Assembly: GCA_963575745.1 (NCBI GenBank)
Contig: CAUYUJ010021147.1
Location: 107,501-137,500 of the forward strand
Direction of reading: 5' to 3'
Length of the DNA stretch: 30,000 nucleotides
From: Prorocentrum cordatum
Lineage: Eukaryota > Sar > Dinophyceae > Prorocentrales > Prorocentraceae
This document shows, piece by piece, positions 1 through 10,642 of this stretch (its first letter is position 1; each line of letters begins with the position of its first letter). The position numbers and the translations under genes are program-made. The notes beneath the pieces are model-generated. The model had not been told where the DNA came from. It worked only from the letters and a program-made list of their open reading frames with translations, and did not search any database.

Positions 1-24
1 GACTGACCATACACTCTCGGAGCT

Positions 25-61
25 CCGTGCGGATTTCTTGGATCGGCTTCAGCGCCGATCC
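25..61. repeat. Fragment of a palindromic repeat (related to 14911-15027)
   Basis: The stretch from 25 matches the left arm of the element at 14911-15027 for about 23 bases (ccgtgcgga...ggatcggc). It then folds on itself: GGATCGGC at 40-47 pairs with GCCGATCC at 54-61. The right part of the element is missing, so this is a partial copy or a shorter sub-family. Confidence 0.5.
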
Positions 62-271
62 AGGTTCGACTATACGCAAGAGTGGCCCTAGGCAAGGGTG
101 ACCTTTGGTGCGCGGCTTTGGACCGAAGGGGGGCCAAGTCCAAGCGCGGCGGCCAGTGCTGGTGGGACCCCTGTGTGCCCGCACAAGAAGGTCACTCTGG
201 CGAAGGGTCACTCTTACGCTTCGGTGGCAACTCATGGGAGCCTCCCGTGCCATCTTGTCAGCTCTTGCGAA

Positions 272-375
272 TCGACGCTGGTCGACGCTAAATTGACGCT
301 GGTCGACGCGAGCTCGACGCTAATCGACGCTAAATCGGGCCTATCTCCTCCACTCCCAGACGCTAGTCGACGCTA
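272..375. repeat. Short tandem repeat, unit about TCGACGCTAA
   Basis: Degenerate 9-11 bp units (tcgacgctgg, tcgacgctaa, ttgacgctgg, tcgacgcgag and so on) recur about eight times, with an interruption near 335-358. The rest of 62-435 has no gene that I can support. Confidence 0.6.
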
Positions 376-435
376 GAGACAGAATTAGGAGGGTATACCA
401 GGCCCCAATGATTTGCTACCGACTCACGCGTAGCC

Positions 436-594
436 TTAGGTCGGGCATGTGCCCCTACAGTCGGATTTTGGAGGAAGAATTCGAAGAACTCCAAAAATGC
501 TCGACAATTTTCCAAAATACTAACAAAAACGTCCCCGGACTATTCTTGGACTATTTCTGAAGATCCCTCATGTAGAGGAACAGGCCCGACTTCA
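436..594. mobile_element. Inverted-repeat transposon (hAT-like MITE), copy A
   Basis: This is a 159-bp non-coding element whose ends begin TTAGGTCGGGC and finish GCCCGACTTCA, imperfect inverted repeats of each other. An exact 8-bp direct repeat, GCGTAGCC, flanks it (428-435 and 595-602), the size expected of hAT-superfamily target duplications. The AT-rich centre shares the phrase ggactatt..ttctga with copy E. It has no transposase, so it must have moved in trans. Four more copies lie at 1702, 3778, 15516 and 16875. Confidence 0.75.
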
Positions 595-695
595 GCGTAG
601 CCAGAAAGGTGGAGAGCCCGTGAGCGAGGCGACGCCGAGGCGAGACTCCGGCCGCGGGGGCGCGCCGCCGGCGCGGTCCCGGGGCGGGGGGACCG

Positions 696-1011
696 GTCCC
701 TCCCTCCCTCCCTCCCTCCCTCCCTCCACAATTACTCAATATGAATACTACTCTCCCTCTTCCCCTGATGACGTGCTGGGAATGTTCGACCCCCCCCCCC
801 CCGCGTATTGTTTTTTTACACACAGGATTCCCGGGAATAGAAAAACAGGATAATAAAAAAACAAAGAAAGGAAAAAAAAGAACAAAGGAAGTATTTTGGG
901 TTTTCGCTTGCATTTTTTTTTTCAAATGCTGCTCTCGCTGAAAAACAAAAAAGAAAAAAAAAAAAACACATAAACAAAAAAAAAAGAAAGAAAAAAAAAA
1001 AAAAAAAAAAA
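696..1011. repeat. Simple-sequence block: (CCCT)n, poly(C), poly(A)-rich
   Basis: A run of CCCT units (about 696-725) is followed by a poly(C) run near 790-801 and a long A-rich stretch with short G, C and T interruptions (841-1011). ORFs over it encode homopolymeric Phe or Lys and are not genes. No target duplication was found around the A-rich part. Confidence 0.7.
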
Positions 1012-1027
1012 GGCGCCGTTCGGGCCC

Positions 1028-1186
1028 CGCTCGTTCCGAATCGTGCTCCCGCTGCAACGCTGGCCTCATTTCCGTGCTTCCGCTCGTTCCGAATCGTGCT
1101 CCCGCTGCAGCGCTGGCCTCATTTCCGCGCTTCCGCTCCTTTCGACTCGTGCTCCCGCTGCAGCGCTGGCGTCATTTCCCGTGCCA
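1028..1186. repeat. 53-bp tandem repeat, three copies
   Basis: Units begin cgctcgttcc or cgctcctttc at 1028, 1081 and 1134, an exact 53-bp period, and run through gctcccgctgca.cgctgg to .tcatttcc. The copies differ at only a few positions each. Downstream (1187-1290) are catgcc and atgcaatgc repeats containing a small catgcc..ggcatg hairpin. Confidence 0.8.
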
Positions 1187-1637
1187 TGCCACGGCATGCA
1201 ATGCAATGCTAGGTTGATGCTACGCTTTGCGGTGCTCTTCTACGCCATGCCATGCCGTGCTCTACAATGCATCGCGTACCCTTTCGCGATCATTGCCCTG
1301 CTCGACATCCGACTGTGCGAGTAGAGAGGGGATCTACGCCATGGTAAGGGATGGGAGGGAGGGGTAGGATGTCAGATATGACGCGAGCGCACCTAGCTTG
1401 CCTCCTTCCCCTCCCCCCCTCCCTCCTTCCCCTCCCTCCTTCCCTTCCCTCCGTGCTGCCGACCCCCCTCCTCGTTCGTCCTCCTCGGCGGGGGCGCAGC
1501 GGCTGAAGCGAGCCGGGACCGGTCCTCCTCCCGCGTGGGCGGCAGCACCACGGAGCAGCCCGCGTCGGCGGGCGGGGCCGAGCTGGGCGGGCTCGGCTCG
1601 CCTCCGAGGGGGTGCTCCCCGCGCGGGGCCCACGGGC

Positions 1638-1695
1638 AGAGGCCTCCTGGACGGGGTCGGAGTGGACGGGGTCGGAGGATCGCGCCCCGTCGCCG
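1638..1695. repeat. 58-bp direct repeat, left copy
   Basis: This segment (agaggcctcctggacgggg...cgtcgccg) recurs at 1864-1921 with a handful of substitutions, mostly C to T or G to A. The two copies bracket transposon copy B at 1702-1859. Confidence 0.75.
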
Positions 1696-1701
1696 ATGCA
1701 T

Positions 1702-1859
1702 GTAGGTCGGGCCTGTTTCCCTGCAGGGGGATTTGGTGCGAAAAAGAAAAGATACCCCCAAAATACTCCCAAATGCTCCAAAATAGTAGAAAAATCGTCG
1801 CCCGACTATGTTTTCCTATTTTCGAATACTCCTCCTGTAGAGGGACAGGCCCGACTTCA
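1702..1859. mobile_element. Inverted-repeat transposon (hAT-like MITE), copy B
   Basis: A 158-bp element beginning GTAGGTCGGGCCTG and ending CAGGCCCGACTTCA, with the family's inner terminal phrase (ctgcagggggattt on the left, cctcctgtagagggac on the right) and an AT-rich centre. Unlike copies A, C and E it lacks a matching 8-bp flank. It sits between two 58-bp direct repeats, so its flanks may have been rearranged by recombination. Confidence 0.7.
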
Positions 1860-1863
1860 GGGT

Positions 1864-1921
1864 AGAGGCCTCCTGGATGGGGTCGGAATGGATGGGGTTA
1901 GAGGATCGCGCCCCATCGCCG
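1864..1921. repeat. 58-bp direct repeat, right copy
   Basis: Second copy of the 1638-1695 segment, carrying several transitions relative to the left copy. Confidence 0.75.
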
Positions 1922-2058
1922 TTACGTCGGCGATGCATCGGTGATGTGATGCACCAGCGATGCAGCGTCGACGTCGTCGATACATCGGCGACGTCGACGT
2001 GAAGCAAATCAGGCCCCACATCGAGCCGCGTCAGCGATGCATCGGCGATGCGGCGTGA
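1922..2058. repeat. CGATG/CATCG-rich short repeats
   Basis: Variants of gatgcatcgg, cggcgatg and cgtcgacgtcg recur through this stretch, several of them self-complementary. No ORF here resembles a protein. Confidence 0.5.
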
Positions 2059-2233
2059 TCCTCCGAACCCGTCTGCTCGGACCCCATCTAAGATGCCTAG
2101 GATGGGGGAGCAAGCAAAAGATCAACGACACGCCGCGATAGGGCCCAACTGTGCTTCATTTTCAAAATGTGGTGCCGTCCCCGACATGCTCGCGTCCGGA
2201 AAACAACAGGTCGACAAGTTTTGTTCGCCGCTT

Positions 2234-2366
2234 GGGGCCTCTGAGAGCCCTCGCCGGGCCCGGGGACCATCAAAAGAAAGACTCAACATGAAAAACCGAT
2301 CCTTGGGAACGGGTCGGGCCTTCCGGGGACCCCGTATTGACGAGATCGGGACATGGCATGTCTGGG
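2234..2366 (+). repeat. Dispersed repeat, copy 1 (pair with 13127-13258)
   Basis: The same order of short matches appears here and at 13127-13258 on the same strand: gagccctcgccg, then atgaaaa.cc.gtcct.ggga, then ttccgggga.c.ccgt, then catgtctggg. The copies have diverged by substitution and small indels over about 130 bp. Nothing coding was seen, and its class is unknown. Confidence 0.6.
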
Positions 2367-2527
2367 GTTGTGCCGCGACGTAGAATCTCTGGGGGGAGGG
2401 GTGAGTTTGACGTCCTCTTCGGAGGGCCAGGCTGGGAGACTTCTGGGGAGCTCTTCGGCGCCACGTCGCCGCTGCCGGACTCGCCTCGCGCACCCCAGAA
2501 AGATCCCAGGGTCGATGTTGGTGGCCC

Positions 2528-2727
2528 GGCGGCGAGCGAGGGAGGGAAACGGGAAGGAGCAGGCCTTCTCAGAAGGCGGCGGTACTTCTTAGAAGCCCTC
2601 GGACCTTCTGAACATTTTTTTCTGCATCTTTGGGGAGGGCTCAGAAGCTTCTCAGAAATTCGGGGGACTTCCGAGCCTTCTGAGAAGGCCCGCCCCTTCT
2701 CGCTTCCCCTCCCCCAGGCTCGCCGCC
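2528..2727. mobile_element. 200-bp inverted-repeat element with direct-repeat flanks
   Basis: The ends GGCGGCGAGC (2528-2537) and GCTCGCCGCC (2718-2727) are exact inverted repeats. The arms stay similar inward: ggaggg..aa..cgagaagg and GGCCTTCTCAGAAGGC on the left, their complement on the right. Imperfect 19-20 bp direct repeats flank it (agatc.cagggt..atgttg at 2501-2520 and 2735-2753). Internal agaag and cttct motifs add further hairpins. It could be a non-autonomous transposon or a foldback element. Confidence 0.55.
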
Positions 2728-2753
2728 GACAAAAAGATCGCAGGGTTATGTTG

Positions 2754-3777
2754 CTCCCATAGTACTTAGGACCACATTCCAGAAATAATTTCGAGCACCT
2801 GGAAAAGTGTCGAAAGAATGTCGAAACAATGCCTCCCAGGGACACGTGAAAACCCTCGAGTCTCGGAACTTCTGGTGGTCAAGGCTAAAATCGGTTGGAA
2901 CATCATACTCCCAGGGCGGCCGATGTTGATGGGGTCATATGCAAAGGTAGTATCAATGAAACTCCGCGGCGGGGAACCCACCAGCGCGTTACTTCTGGGG
3001 GGAGGGAGAAGACAGGCGCGGACAACGTGCTTCCACAGCTGGCGCCAAAACGTGGAAGCCGCCACACGCCGAAGGCTAGGTTGAGAGGCATGGGGGTGAG
3101 GGCGGCGTGGCCTGGCACGAAAGAGAACGCGGTCGTATTTGTAATCGCTGCCCTTCCTCACACGCGCTGCGCCGAAGGAGAGGAGGAAACCAAAAACCAC
3201 GCTTGGGAACCACATCATCGTGTTAATGCTGAAGACCTCGGTACAAACAACGACGGGGAAGAAAAGCTGACAGGCTCTCACCAACAGCGTGTCATTGATT
3301 CTCTTTTCCGCTCCCGAGGTAGGGTGCCGATGCAGCGGGTTCGAGGTTGGGGCGGCAAAAGGGGGGCACATACCTTCAGATCCGGGCATCGGTTTTACGT
3401 TTTTTCTTCTGCGGCTGTTCACTACTTTTTCGCTGCCAGCAGGGCGGCGGCGAAGGCCAGGCGGCAGTTCCGGCGAGCTGCGGGGGCCGCCGCCCGCGCC
3501 GTCCTGGTCTCCCTGGCTGGGCTCGTTCTGGCCGTTCTGGCCCGCCCTTGTGGGTAGAGGCTCGGTGTGCTGGACGTCGACGAGGCGTAGGCTTGACGCT
3601 TGCTCCCACACTGATCCTCACCTTGCCTGTCTTTCGTTTCCAGTTTCTCGACATGTGCCTACGGTTGGAATGAGAGCTAGACCCTTGTTAAACTTCGAGC
3701 GCGCTGACCTCAGCCATTCCGCCGTCCAGTCGATCGAAGCTTACCCTCCTGGGCCGCCTGAATTTCAGCCCATACAA
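2754..3777. other. No supported gene
   Basis: Long ORFs overlap on both strands here (minus 2766-3611, plus 2895-3557). Neither shows a domain, a conserved motif or plausible splice context, and each lacks a clear advantage over the other. I see no RNA gene or repeat either. Confidence 0.5.
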
Positions 3778-3918
3778 TCAGGTGGGGCATGTCCTCCTAC
3801 AGGCGGATTTGGGACGACAAATGGAAAACACAAAAAAACAAAATAGTCAAAAGAGCACACCAGACCATGTTTGACAAGTCTTGAATGTTTCTCCTGTGGG
3901 GGGACATCCCCGACTGAA
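3778..3918. mobile_element. Inverted-repeat transposon (hAT-like MITE), copy C
   Basis: A 141-bp element with termini TCAGGTGGGGCATG and CATCCCCGACTGAA, inner phrases cctcctacaggcggattt and ctcctgtggggggac, and an A-rich centre. Flanks CCATACAA (3770-3777) and CCATGCAA (3919-3926) match at 7 of 8 positions and read as an 8-bp target duplication with one later mutation. Confidence 0.7.
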
Positions 3919-4117
3919 CCATGCAATATTTCTGGCCTCCAGCCGCCCTTCGGCCCGATCCGGGCACCACCAGAACGCCCTCGGCGAGGCGCGGCTGCTG
4001 GAAAAACACCCGAGGCTGGAAAACCGCCGAGAGCCGACGAACACGCCCGAAAACCTCGACCCTCCAACATGCCTCCCCTGATCATCTTCCGTCGTCGGCG
4101 GTGATGGGCCTGTCTGC

Positions 4118-4270
4118 CACCACCACCACCACCACAAGTTGGAGGGGGAGAGGGTGCCCCTCCTCCTCCTCCTCGTAATCCTCCTCGTTCTCCTCCTCGT
4201 TCTCCTCCTCGTTTTCCTCCTCCTCCCTCCTCCTCCTCCTCCTCCTCCTCCTCCTCCTCTTCCTCCCCCT
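4118..4270. repeat. (CAC)n and (TCC)n microsatellites
   Basis: A pure CAC run (4118-4135) is followed by TCC/TCG triplets (4155-4268). ORFs across it are poly-Leu, poly-Pro, poly-Glu or poly-Arg artefacts. The flank 4091-4136 is repeated in inverted orientation at 12815-12865. The stretch from 4271 to 4877 holds no gene that I can support. Confidence 0.75.
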
Positions 4271-5029
4271 CTCCAACTTCTGTTTTTTTTTCGGCGTGGA
4301 CAGATTCGGGCTCCACACCAAGGCACTCTCGAAACCCAAACAAAACGATTCTTGTCCGCCCGCTGGTGGCGGCAATTCTGGCTGCACAAATTACCATGCT
4401 CCAAGCCATCGCTGTCACGTTTAGCCGCGGTCGGCGGCGGTTCCTGAGGAGAAGGGGGAAAGAGGAAGAGGAGGAGGACGACATTAGGCGAACCGTTGCG
4501 CGCCGTCGGGGCTCGAAGAGACTGAAGACAAATCATACGTCAGAGTCCAAGCTCCGTGCGCGAGCACAAAGCGAGAACGCAGAACACATAAATCCACCGC
4601 CTGATCAATACGAACTGCAACGCATCAGCCCATGGCATGCCGAGGCGTTGTGCTGCAGTCCCCTTACTGAACGGCCTAGTCAACCGAACCAGTAAACCAA
4701 CACGACAAGAGACAAGAGAGGAGCAAGGCATCGTGGTCATCGCCCGACTGCCTGACAGTCAGGGCACCCGCGTGACCTAACAGTGCGAACGCAGACGCTT
4801 CAATTACACAGTATCGACTCCAGTGGGGCGGAGGAGGAGGAGGAGGAAGGCAGGGGGAAACAAAACGGGCGGCGAAATCAGAACACGAACGTGGACGGCA
4901 CCCCAAACCACGGCGTAAGCGAAGGCCACCAAGCAGCCCGGACGAAGTTGTTGAACAGCATGCAATAGAATCGCCGGTAGAAGAAGCGGACCACGAGGGC
5001 CCAGAGGTGCTCGTAGAAGTTCGCGATGG

Positions 5030-7945
5030 TCACGTAGAGGGAGATGGGGCGCTCCAGAGGGAGGCGACTATGCGCGTGAGCGGCGAGTCCTTGCCCGCCG
5101 CCTCTGTCGCGGCTTGAACCCGCACGTCGCTCGCAACTGTCGCTCGCCCATGACGGGCGGCATTGGTGGCGATGAATGTCGCATAAAGACGCAAGGCTCT
5201 CAGCGCCAATTGAGAAATGTCTGAGACTCCACTGAGAAGGAGAAAATCCTGGAGCCGGTCCCCGAAGGGCGCCGCGGCCAATCGTAGCCGAGTCCCAGCC
5301 AGTCTCGCCACCACTGGACATTTCGCGTAGTGCTTGTCAACCAAAGCAGCAATGCGCTGCGCGGAGGCTGGAGACCGCGCAGGTCCAACCGCCCAGCGCT
5401 GCCTTGAGAGTAGCTGCCCACACACACACACGGGGGCGCCACAGGGCCAAGAAGCCGAAGAACAGCTTCAACTCGCCCGACACGACGGCCAGGAATAAGG
5501 GGAAGATACCATATGTCCAGCTGGCGGGGCAAGCGACGGTGGATCTCAGTGACGGCCAACTGACTCATGGGCAAACTGCATTTCATTTGCCACCGCCCCT
5601 TGGGGAGCGGGGTGGGCGAGGGCCCCTGTAAGAAACTGTCCACGCTCATGCGCCCAGCGCCGGCCAAGTCGATTAGCTTCTGCTGTGCCTGCTGGAGGTC
5701 GGCGAAGAAGTTGTCGGTCAGCCAAGGGAGCCAAGCAGCCCTCCGGTCTGGAAGTTGCAATAGGCGCTGGACCCGACGAAGCAAGACATCTGAGATGATG
5801 GAAAAGAGGAGCGGCGATAGAGGGCATCCTTGCCTGACCCCCGCAGCGACCTCGAACCCGGGGCCTGTGGCGCCACAGATAGACAGGGCGCAGAAGTTGT
5901 TGTCGCACAAGACAGACGCGAACCGACGCATCCAGAGCGGCCATCCTCGCGTCTCCAAGACGCGCTGGATGAACTCCTGGCTGAGGCTGGGCAAAGCCGC
6001 CTCGAGCCCAAGAACACTGCCAGCATGGCCCCCTCGACGCCCATTGCATTGGCAATCCTGGAGCGGCCGCTCAGGAACCCACGCTGCGCCAAAGAGATCT
6101 CGGGAGCCACGATAGGCTGGACGTGCAGACGCACGGCGCTGCCCAAGATGCGGTTGTCGGCGCTGGTGATGCTGAGGGGACGCAGGTTGCTAGGGGTGAA
6201 CGCCTCGGTGCCCTCCGGGAGCGTGGGCGACTCTCTTGGGCAGAAAGACCATTGTGCTTTCATTGAAGGACGCCCATTCCGCCCTCATCCGGTCCGAGCC
6301 GTCAGGGGCAACCATCTCCTGGTAGGCCGCCTCGAAGACGTCAGCCGCGAGAGCCGCGATCTTTCGCCAAGCCATGAATGGGGTGCCATCGCGGCCAGGC
6401 GCGATGTCCTTCGTGAGCAAGATGGCCTTCCGGAAGGAGCCCCGAGGAACCGCGGAGTGGGGGGGGGTCCTGGTAGTTCGCAGGGAAGCGCTGGGCATCC
6501 TCACGCAGCCACGCCGCCATTGTCCCTGCGTCCACATCGCGCCGCCGGAACACTCGTTCCCAATGCTCCCGGATCAGCCGCGGCATCTCCCTGGGGTCGG
6601 TGGTGGCCTCACCAGACGGTGTGTCTATGGCAAGGTGCTGGCAGCTGACGCCAGGTGGCGATTCCTGCGCCGCCGCCGCGCCGCTTGGGCGGGATCCAGG
6701 TCACGGAGGTCCTCGTGCAAGCTGTTGAGCTCCTGCATGGTGAAGTCCCGCTGGAGATCCCTGATGCGACGGCGCACTCGAGCCAGCCGAGGGCCCGCCG
6801 GCGAGTGGAAGTCGCGCGGGTTCCGCACCAGGTCGCGAAGCAGCGGATAACGCTCCAGACAGCGCGAGACGCGTTCAGGAACGCCCGCCTCAGAAGCCCG
6901 GGGAAACTTCATGGAAACGCCGATGCGGCCCTCGAGAGCCTCGGCTCGCGGCGCCCCCCCGACCCGGGCGGACAAGGCCGCTCGGCGAGCCGCATGGCCT
7001 CTTTGAGCACCTGCAGCTTGGAGATGGCCGAAGCGCCAGGGCGGTCGCGGAGGATGGTATGCCAGGCCAACGATGCCTGCTGAGGCCAATCCGGGTGGTC
7101 CAGCACCTGGTCGCAAAGAGGCCGTCCCGCGTCGCCGCCGCCCTCCGGGAGGCACTTCCTCATGCTGACTGGGCGGTGCCGGGAGAGCACGGGGCACCGG
7201 TGGGGAGCAGTGCGCGAGAAGGACTTGCCCATGTACTCGGTGCCGTACTGGTTGGAGTACACGCGGTCGAGGCGAGACCGGGAGCTGGGGAGGCGTAGGC
7301 GGGCCCAGGCCGATCGTGCTCGTGGAAGCCGAATGGCGTGCCAAGTAGGTCGCGCCAGCGGGGCGAATCCTTGTAGTTGCGGCTGCCCGTAGCAGTGGCC
7401 GAAGATGCACAAGTCCGGTCCGCCTCGGAAATCGCGAAATGGAAGTCTCCAGCGATCATGTTCATAACCTGTTCCCGGGGGCGCACCTGCCAGGCGAGTC
7501 GACGCCGAAGAGCCTCGCGCAACTCGAAGCTGGACGCCCTGCGACCCGCTGGATCGAAGCCCGCCTCGATCATGTCGCCCACGTGCGTCGAGTCCCCTGC
7601 GGGGAAGTACACCGAGAAGATGTCCAGACAGCCTCGCGAGCCAGAGAGGCGAAGGGCAGCTGCCCTGCCTGGGAAGACTACCTCGAAACGCACGCTGTCA
7701 AAGAGCTCGAGGAAATCATCCCGCGCCGCGATCCCGACGCCTGCGCTCGCCGCAGAACGGCCCGGTGACTGCCAGGATGAGCAGCCCGGCGGATTCCGCC
7801 ACGCCCTGCAGCGGTCCGCTGCACCGCGGGTCTCCGACCAACAGCCAATGTCGTGCGAGGTCATCAGCTGGCGTGCCCGCCGCGATCGGTCCCGGTGCTT
7901 GCCGGGGTCCACGGTAAAGAGCGCCTGGGTCTTCCAAGTGACCAT
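5030..7945 (-). pseudogene. Non-LTR retrotransposon ORF2: APE endonuclease and reverse transcriptase, decayed
   Basis: The endonuclease part starts near 7945 with WKTQALF, then SHDIGCWSETRG (catalytic-Glu region), a GVGIAARDDF strand and GDFHFA near 7470; SRLDRVYS near 7280 lies in another frame. A linker follows, then APGRDGTPFMAWR (about 6430), RPLSITSADNRIL and QRGFLSGRSRIANAM (about 6180-6050), and the RT signature GVRQGCPLSPLLFSI (about 5841-5797). The expected YADD box is represented only by FADL (about 5706), so an active-site Asp is missing. The reading frame changes near 7290, 6970 (C run), 6630, 6460 (G run), 6240, 6000 and 5350. The C-terminal part (FLLLSGVSD, then a hydrophobic tail) fades out toward 4880. 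By family knowledge the intact protein would nick target DNA and prime cDNA synthesis; this copy cannot. Confidence 0.85.
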
Positions 7946-8445
7946 GGACAGCTTCCCGCCATTGTGCCCGCTAGCTGGCGGAATACGTGCCCCCTCGGGG
8001 GCCTGAGTCCGATCGCCTGCTGGAGCGCATGGGGGCGGAGGGGAGGGGGCCGAGCCGACCCCGACTGCCCATCGGACGGCCTGCTGACGTAGAACGCGGA
8101 GAGGGACGTCGCGATCAAGCAGAGCAGCCGCATCGCCGACATGTGCCCAATGGAGCTGATGTAGAGGAAGAGCCGGAATAGGCGGCCTCAGTCGTGGGAG
8201 GGGGTATGGAAACCATCGCGAAGAGGTGGGCGAGGAAGAACGGGTTGGAGATGCTGAATTCAAACCGTCTGCAACCCCGCTGATGTCGACGCCGGCCTGG
8301 ACGGTAGCACTCGGATGCCCGGCGGGGCAGCGGAAGGACAGGTCGAGGTCGAGTAGCCAACGAGCGGAACCATCGGCCTCAAAAATCTGAATTCCAGTAA
8401 GTGTGCATGAGCGATCCGCCGCTGATCCGGGTGCTTGGAGATCGT
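7946..8445 (-). other. Spacer between retroelement ORF1b and ORF2
   Basis: After the TAG at 8448-8446 the strand stays partly open from 8263, but residues before WKTQALF are Pro/Arg/Ala-rich and resemble nothing known. The true ORF2 start is not visible and may lie anywhere in 8263-7945. No repeat or regulatory signal was recognised. Confidence 0.4.
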
Positions 8446-10445
8446 CTAGAGCACCCGGCCCCCGTTTCCCGTTAGGGGGGCCGCGTCCATCAGGTCGTCA
8501 TGAACAGTGACCGCCAGCCAGTCGCCCCCCACCTGGACCACCTGGCCGTGGAGCGCGCTGTGGATCCGCACGACCTCCTCGCGGCTGCCAAGATAGAGGC
8601 GGGCACGCCCAAGCAGCGCCGATGCGTCATGTGAGGCCAAATGCTTCCAGAAGCCGGCGTGCTGCTCGTTAGCCGCGTCGTAGGCGCTGAGCTGCAAGCC
8701 AGCATGTTGGCACACGTGGGCGACGATCTCATCGAAGAGGCGTCGCTCCTGCAGCCCAGGGTCCCCGTTGATCCGAAGCTGAGTGACGAAGTCGACTTGC
8801 TGGGCCGCGCGCCCGCTCCTCCCCCTGCGGCGCCGAGACGCAGCTAAGGCGGTAGCCGTGGCCGTGGGCACCGCGAAGGGTCGCCCACCAAAGCGGCAGG
8901 CCTTCCAGCGAAGCCTGGAGATGAGCGCGGTTTCACCATCGCGGCAGAGGCGGTCCATAAGCTCCACCCATGCGTCGGCCGACGCCGCCGTCCGCGCCAA
9001 GAGCCGGTCCTCCGTGAGGAAGAGAGCCTCCGAAGATAGTGCGTTGGCGTGCGCCAGGGCTGCAGGAGAGCGACATTCAAGAACCAAGGCGCCGTCTGCC
9101 ACGAAGAGGTCCTTTTTGCCGATGGCCATCGCTGGGGTGAGGACCTGCCGCTTCAGCCGTCGCAGAAGAAGCTCGACACCGATGGAAGAGATGCCAGGGG
9201 GTATAGAAGAAGATCGACGCGAATTCGAAGGAGCTCCGTGCTGCTGCCGATGCTCCGGGCGGGGTCTCTGACCGTGATCAGACCAAACTCTGGGGCCGAC
9301 AGGCCACGTAGGAACGAGCAGAGCAGCTCCGTCGGGAGATCCACGACGAGGCCCGATGTGCCAGAGGCTTGCGTCAATGGCGTTCGTGGGAGCACCATCG
9401 CAGGGAGCGACCGCGAGCCGGTGCGCGCGACGCGGAAGCAAGCAAAACCTTGACGAACATGGCGGGGGCCATACGTACCAGGCAACACCATCTCCACCGG
9501 CTGAGGCAGCAGGCTGACGTTCTTGACCACCATGGCGTGCTTCTCCCCCAGCAGCCGGTGCGTCCACAGATCCAGGTGCTGGGATACTGTGGTCGCCCCA
9601 GGGTACGAGGGAAGCGGGGCGAGGAAATGTATCTCCACTGGACTGCTGGCAGGGTCCTGCCGGCGGAAGTGGTGTAGGACCCGGCCGAGGGCGCACGAGT
9701 CCTTCGGCGCCCATGCAACCACCTTCTGACCCTTCATCTCTTCCAGAAATTTGGTGCCCCCTCTCTCCAGCAGGTCGGCGAGGCGGCGGTGCCTGCTGAC
9801 TGCGTCAGCATGCCGCCCGCGGGGGTCGAGGACCTGCGACCACTGGGTGATGAAGTCACTGTCAGCGGCGTGTGGACAGGAACGCGCCGCTGCCATGGCG
9901 TCGGCTCCCAGCTCTTTCCACCGCGGCAGCTTGTCAGGATGAAGCTGGCGTCGGGTGCGGCGCGCTTCCTGCAGGCCTTCCTCACAACGGGCTGCCGCGG
10001 ATGTGGCGGCGGCCTGCGCCTGAGCGGCCGCGTCGCGATCCTCGTTGCTCCACGCGGCATCCTTGGCAAGCGACAGGAGAAGACTGGCCGACCTTGCGCG
10101 AAAGGCGATGTCCATCTCAGTGGTCTCCGGGCCACACAGGGGGCCCATACCCAGCATCGACCACGGGTCCCGCGCATCCAGGTGGTACCCCTGCTTACGC
10201 AGAATTGTGAGGTCGTGCATGCGAGCAGGAAGGGACACCGCCGCACGCACCGTCTGCGGGTCGGTTGCAGCGCTAGCTTGCACGAAGTCGAAGTGATGGA
10301 ACATTTCCGACTCGAAGAAACTGTGCAAGTCCTCCAGCGTTATCCGAAGGTGAGAGGTGGCCCCAAAACGTGGCGGGGCAGTGACCGCAGCCGGCGGGGC
10401 CGCAAGATGGGTAGCAGCCAATGGCTGAGAAAGCCCTGTGCCCAG
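8446..10445 (-). pseudogene. Retroelement ORF1b, gag-like, with one frameshift
   Basis: An open frame runs from just after a TAG at 10448-10446 (no ATG at its start; first long segment to about 9210). It then continues in another frame (GVELLLRRLKRQVLTPAMAIG onward) to a TAG at 8448-8446. Joined conceptually it is about 660 residues. The N-terminal third contains WSMLGMGPLCGPE (about residue 88) and HPDKLPRW (about 161; HPDK at 9941-9930), weakly recalling a J domain with an insertion. The middle is Arg/His-rich and the rest has no motif that I recognise. Its place directly upstream of the endonuclease/RT suggests the RNA-binding ORF1 of a LINE, which is inference. It could instead be the 3' half of the ubiquitin ORF, displaced by frameshift. 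Confidence 0.6.
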
Positions 10446-10505
10446 CTAGCGGGGGAAGGTCGTCGTCCACCATATCCTCAGGCTGTGACGGCTCGACGGC
10501 AGCAA

Positions 10506-10591
10506 ATTGTCCTCCTGGGATCGGAACAAGAAAAAAAAAAAAAAAAAAATAAAAAAGAAAAAAAAAAAAAACAAGACAAAAAAGAAGCCAA

Positions 10592-10642
<51 letters not shown>

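Noticed and set aside
55-75. GGTTCGA strings resembling a tRNA T-loop (also near 3338)
   Set aside because: No acceptor stem, D-arm or anticodon arm at the right distances on either strand.
2766-3611. 281-codon minus-strand ORF and a 220-codon plus-strand ORF over the same bases
   Set aside because: GC-rich sequence keeps both strands open; neither shows a motif, and both begin at non-ATG codons or chance starts.
5404-10210. Long plus-strand ORFs opposite the retroelement
   Set aside because: They are shadows of minus-strand endonuclease, RT and gag-like coding sequence, which carry the recognisable motifs.
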